Shown: positions 61,243 through 64,000 of the stretch, one piece after another
Position numbering within the stretch: position 1 is the stretch's first letter
Layout of the letters: each line of letters opens with the position of its first letter
Assembly (NCBI GenBank): GCA_948470475.1
Contig: OX419342.1
Span: 26,499,052 to 26,563,051, forward strand
Direction: 5' to 3'
DNA: 64,000 bases
Origin: Galaxea fascicularis
Taxonomy: Eukaryota; Cnidaria; Anthozoa; Scleractinia; Euphylliidae
Notes under the pieces: model-generated
Seen by the model: only the letters and a program-made list of their open reading frames with translations
Told to the model about the DNA's origin: nothing
Database searches by the model: none
Position numbers and translations under genes: made by a program

Positions 61243-62430
61243 AGGTCAGTGGAAGTACCGCTTATTTGTCATTAGAAACCCTAAGAGTAATTATTCAATT
61301 GGCTGAATATACGTTTTGAGAAGTTGAGCTTTCTTGGCCAAAGAAACAGGGCGTGAAATCGGCTGTGAATATATGTAACTAAACGTAAGACAGTTCAATC
61401 TTTTTAGTTTCGTTATCTTCACGATGACGATGATGACGATGATGGTGATGGTCATTATCATCATCATCATCATTATCATCATCGTGGCCATTGGAGTAAG
61501 AGATTGAAAATTTCATGTTGTGCTTTCTGCATTGAATAAGGAAGTGATATCCTCGATTTTACGTAAAATTCGGTTCTTGAAGGAGAATAGAATAATTTTA
61601 ACAGCACACTTTGCTCTAGTGTACAACTATGAAGAGAATTTTGCAATAAAATCGAGGAGACTAATTGTTGTTGTTGTTTTTGTGGCTGGTATTTCGTCAT
61701 AACTAAATCAAAATTAACTAGACGATATGCTGACATTATAGATTCTTCCCTTTGGTTCGTAACTGCTTTACCGAGATGGGAGACAGGCAGCAGGTTAACG
61801 AGGCTCTTTTCAACGGAAAGAAAACCAGCGCAGAGGTAAAGCATCGTGGACTGAACACGTTAGAAGGAAGGACAAAGACTTGTTTGAATCTGATCATTCC
61901 ATGTGTGACAGTGTTTTCCAGTCTACAGTATATATAATTTTCTGCTACTTTATCTGTTTAAGTGCTCTTTTCTGTGAAATAGTTCTAGCCAGCACGCATA
62001 GTTTTTGTTAACTTGTACATATTAATTTTGTGTAAGACTCGCTTGCCTTTGGTTGAAGTTTTTAGGTTAGTCCAATTTGAAAACTTTCGAAATGGCGAAT
62101 ACTGATTAGAAATTGTACGAAAAGGTCGTGTGCGCCTTTTTATAATTTTAAGTTGCTCAGAAAAACTTTGAATTGTTTATAATATTCAACGAAATCGAAA
62201 TCTAACGTTAGAGAACTAGAAGGAAGCCAGTAACATTCAAAGCCATGAAATCGAAATTCGTCTCGGAAGATGCTCTCAACCAATTAGAATTGAGTTATTT
62301 TGTGTGATGGATTATGGGCGAATTAATCGATAAGCTTTCGATATTTACTGATAAAAGCTGCGCACCCGATAACTAAACGCCTCTTCGAGTGAGCATCGCA
62401 CACTGGAAGAAATCTACTGGTGGGTGTTGT
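61243..62430. other. Downstream of TPR-CHAT gene, no further gene seen
   Basis: Contains a candidate poly(A) signal AATAAA at 61647-61652 and an ATC/GAT microsatellite at about 61,425-61,482. Short frames on both strands show no recognisable domain. Confidence 0.5.
61425..61484. repeat. (GAT/ATC)n microsatellite in the 3' flank
   Basis: GATGACGATGATGACGATGA and then ATCATCATCATCATTATC, so the array changes strand in its middle and can form a hairpin. Confidence 0.9.
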
Positions 62431-62435
62431 CCTCA

Positions 62436-62652
62436 AATAGGAACTTTCAGATTTGAGTGCGAGTAGGAGATTGACTACGAGTACGACTTTTCAAATCGCG
62501 CGCTTTAGATGATCACTAATGACACCAATCTTGATCTGCTGGTAAGCAACAGAGAAGACTGAGGGATCAGGGGAGGCGGCTGGTTTGAAATTAGAGATTG
62601 GTACTCGTACGGCGATCTCATAGTCGTACTCAAATCTAAAGGTCCCTAATAA
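62436..62652. mobile_element. Imperfect foldback element
   Basis: CTTTCAGATTTGAGTGCGAG, then GACTACGAGTACGAC, near the left end pair with GTACTCGTACGGCG and GTCGTACTCAAATCTAAAGG at the right. About 215 bp with no coding capacity; MITE-like. Confidence 0.6.
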
Positions 62653-62745
62653 ACACTCCAAAGAGGTGCTCTGGAGTGACATTTAATCCAAGATTAACAA
62701 AGCAAAGTAGTTTTAATATTACGATTAAAATTACTAAATGAGAAA

Positions 62746-62798
62746 CTAATTATTCGCGTTGTTTCGAAATAAAATTGCGAAACAACGCGAATAATTAG
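62746..62798. repeat. Perfect 21-bp hairpin
   Basis: CTAATTATTCGCGTTGTTTCG and its exact inverse are separated by 11 bases of AT-rich loop. Could be a small transposon relic or a transcript hairpin; nothing around it decides. Confidence 0.8.
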
Positions 62799-63879
62799 GT
62801 TAGTTATAAAGAAACGACGAAGGACGGAGGGAGTGGTACCGACTTCACCTTGTCCAGAGAATAGAAAAGTTGTATTGACATAAAAACATCGTAATTTACG
62901 TAGTGCTTAATGTGTATTCTTTCTTAGAACAAAAGGTTTCACCAGAATTCAATTATCGTAGGTTTTTGGGCGCATTCAATTCATATGCCTTGTTTTCCTA
63001 CATTCTAGCACTGTTCCAGGAAGCTTTTTTTTTTTCTTTTTTTGAATGGACACATCTTAAGATTTTGCTCAACGAGTTAAAGGGTACCTTGTACAGTAGA
63101 ATAAACAGCACCAAAAAAAGATCCAGCGGAGAAAAGGTGTAATAGTCTGAACCTGACAACAACAGAAATACTGTCTCAAGACAAATCCAATGGTGATGCT
63201 GCTGACTTGTCAAAGGTGGTTCTCATCAGATGAGAGAAAATTGATGCGATTGTTGCGATTGGGTTGCACGTTTTTCGCACACCAGCGAGAGCAATCTACT
63301 CAGTGCCTTCCTAAGGTTCAATGGTTGCCCAGGTTTAGTCATCCCAAACTTGCGTCTCGCGCCATTTTCGTAAACACGCCATTCAGCTTTAGCAACTTTG
63401 CTGGAGAATCGAACTCCACGACTGTTCCATTATCAAGGACTAAAATCCTGCAAAAAAAAAGTCATAAATTTATCAGTATGAATTTATGCAGGAATACTGC
63501 GGTCAGTCACTCTATGCCCTTTTCTTTCTTTCTATGGTAACTGGTATGGATTGATCATTCCGTTTTGTGTTATGTTGGTCAGTCTATAAATAACCGGTCC
63601 CATTTCCCTTTCCTCTATTAAAATTTCGTATTACCTTTTTAATTCCTTCCAACCTCTAGTAGGAGGATAGGGCCAAAAGCCATATTATGAAAGGAGGAAA
63701 AGACCATGCGACCCACCGAACCAGCCTACCAACCAAACTAACTAAAGGCCAACGAACTTTGGGGTTGGTCAGGCCCTCCATTAGAAATGATAGCTAATTT
63801 AATTGGAACTACTTATGATGCGAAATTATTCAATTTGAAATGCTAGCTCATGGGAGCCTGGTAATTTTGGGACGGTTGG

Positions 63880-64000
63880 CACTAGTTTCAATCTCTCAAA
63901 CTGACATTTTGAGCCACCGCTGGGCAGTTACAACATGGTTTGGTATGGGTGCTTACTCCACCGTGGGTTCAATATGTCAGTTTGAGAGATGGAAACTAGT
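63880..64000. mobile_element. Inverted-repeat element at the right edge
   Basis: ACTAGTTTCAATCTCTCAAAC at the left and GTTTGAGAGATGGAAACTAGT at the right are inverses with one difference, around a unique centre of about 65 bases. The right copy ends exactly at the window edge. Confidence 0.7.

Noticed and set aside
63190..63540. 116-residue open frame near the right end
   Set aside because: No domain, no conserved motif and no splice context that I can support.

Overview
The window is nuclear DNA from an intron-rich, AT-biased animal genome, most likely an anthozoan cnidarian such as a stony coral. The reasons are the many short phase-consistent introns, the very high density of small inverted-repeat elements and tRNA-derived SINEs, and a large tandem-TPR protein ending in a CHAT protease domain, a combination common in coral gene sets. 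Species cannot be named from the sequence alone.

Left 38 kb, minus strand: one very large gene, the lysosomal trafficking regulator LYST (BEACH family). I reconstructed 47 coding exons, from the ATG at 38045 to an exon ending at 343, by reading splice sites and matching the vertebrate LYST protein from memory. That gives about 3,420 residues. The rest of the BEACH domain and the WD40 propeller lie beyond the left edge. Phases agree across every junction except one (22085-22140). One 48-nt intron is stop-free and a multiple of three, and one intron uses a GC donor. The introns carry foldback elements, SINEs, a LINE remnant nested in an inverted-repeat element, and a minisatellite.

Middle, 38-55 kb: a small plus-strand gene for a predicted secreted PAN/Apple + thrombospondin type-1 protein (39565-41301, two exons); a 1.7-kb DNA transposon with 373-bp terminal inverted repeats and a 6-bp target duplication holding a broken integrase-type transposase; a lone beta-galactosidase-1-like exon cut off by a 754-bp inverted-repeat element; and a series of diverged tandem segmental duplications (48.6-53.5 kb). 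Each of the three duplicated blocks keeps a conserved splice-donor-like motif, so they may be alternative 5' exons or promoters.

Right, 55-61 kb, plus strand: a 2,001-residue protein with about 33 almost identical 40-residue TPR units and a C-terminal CHAT (caspase-like) domain with an intact His/Cys dyad. This is the most striking locus. By analogy with bacterial TPR-CHAT proteases it may be a sensor-protease, but substrate and role are not visible in the sequence. The last 2.7 kb holds only a poly(A) signal candidate, simple repeats and small foldback elements.
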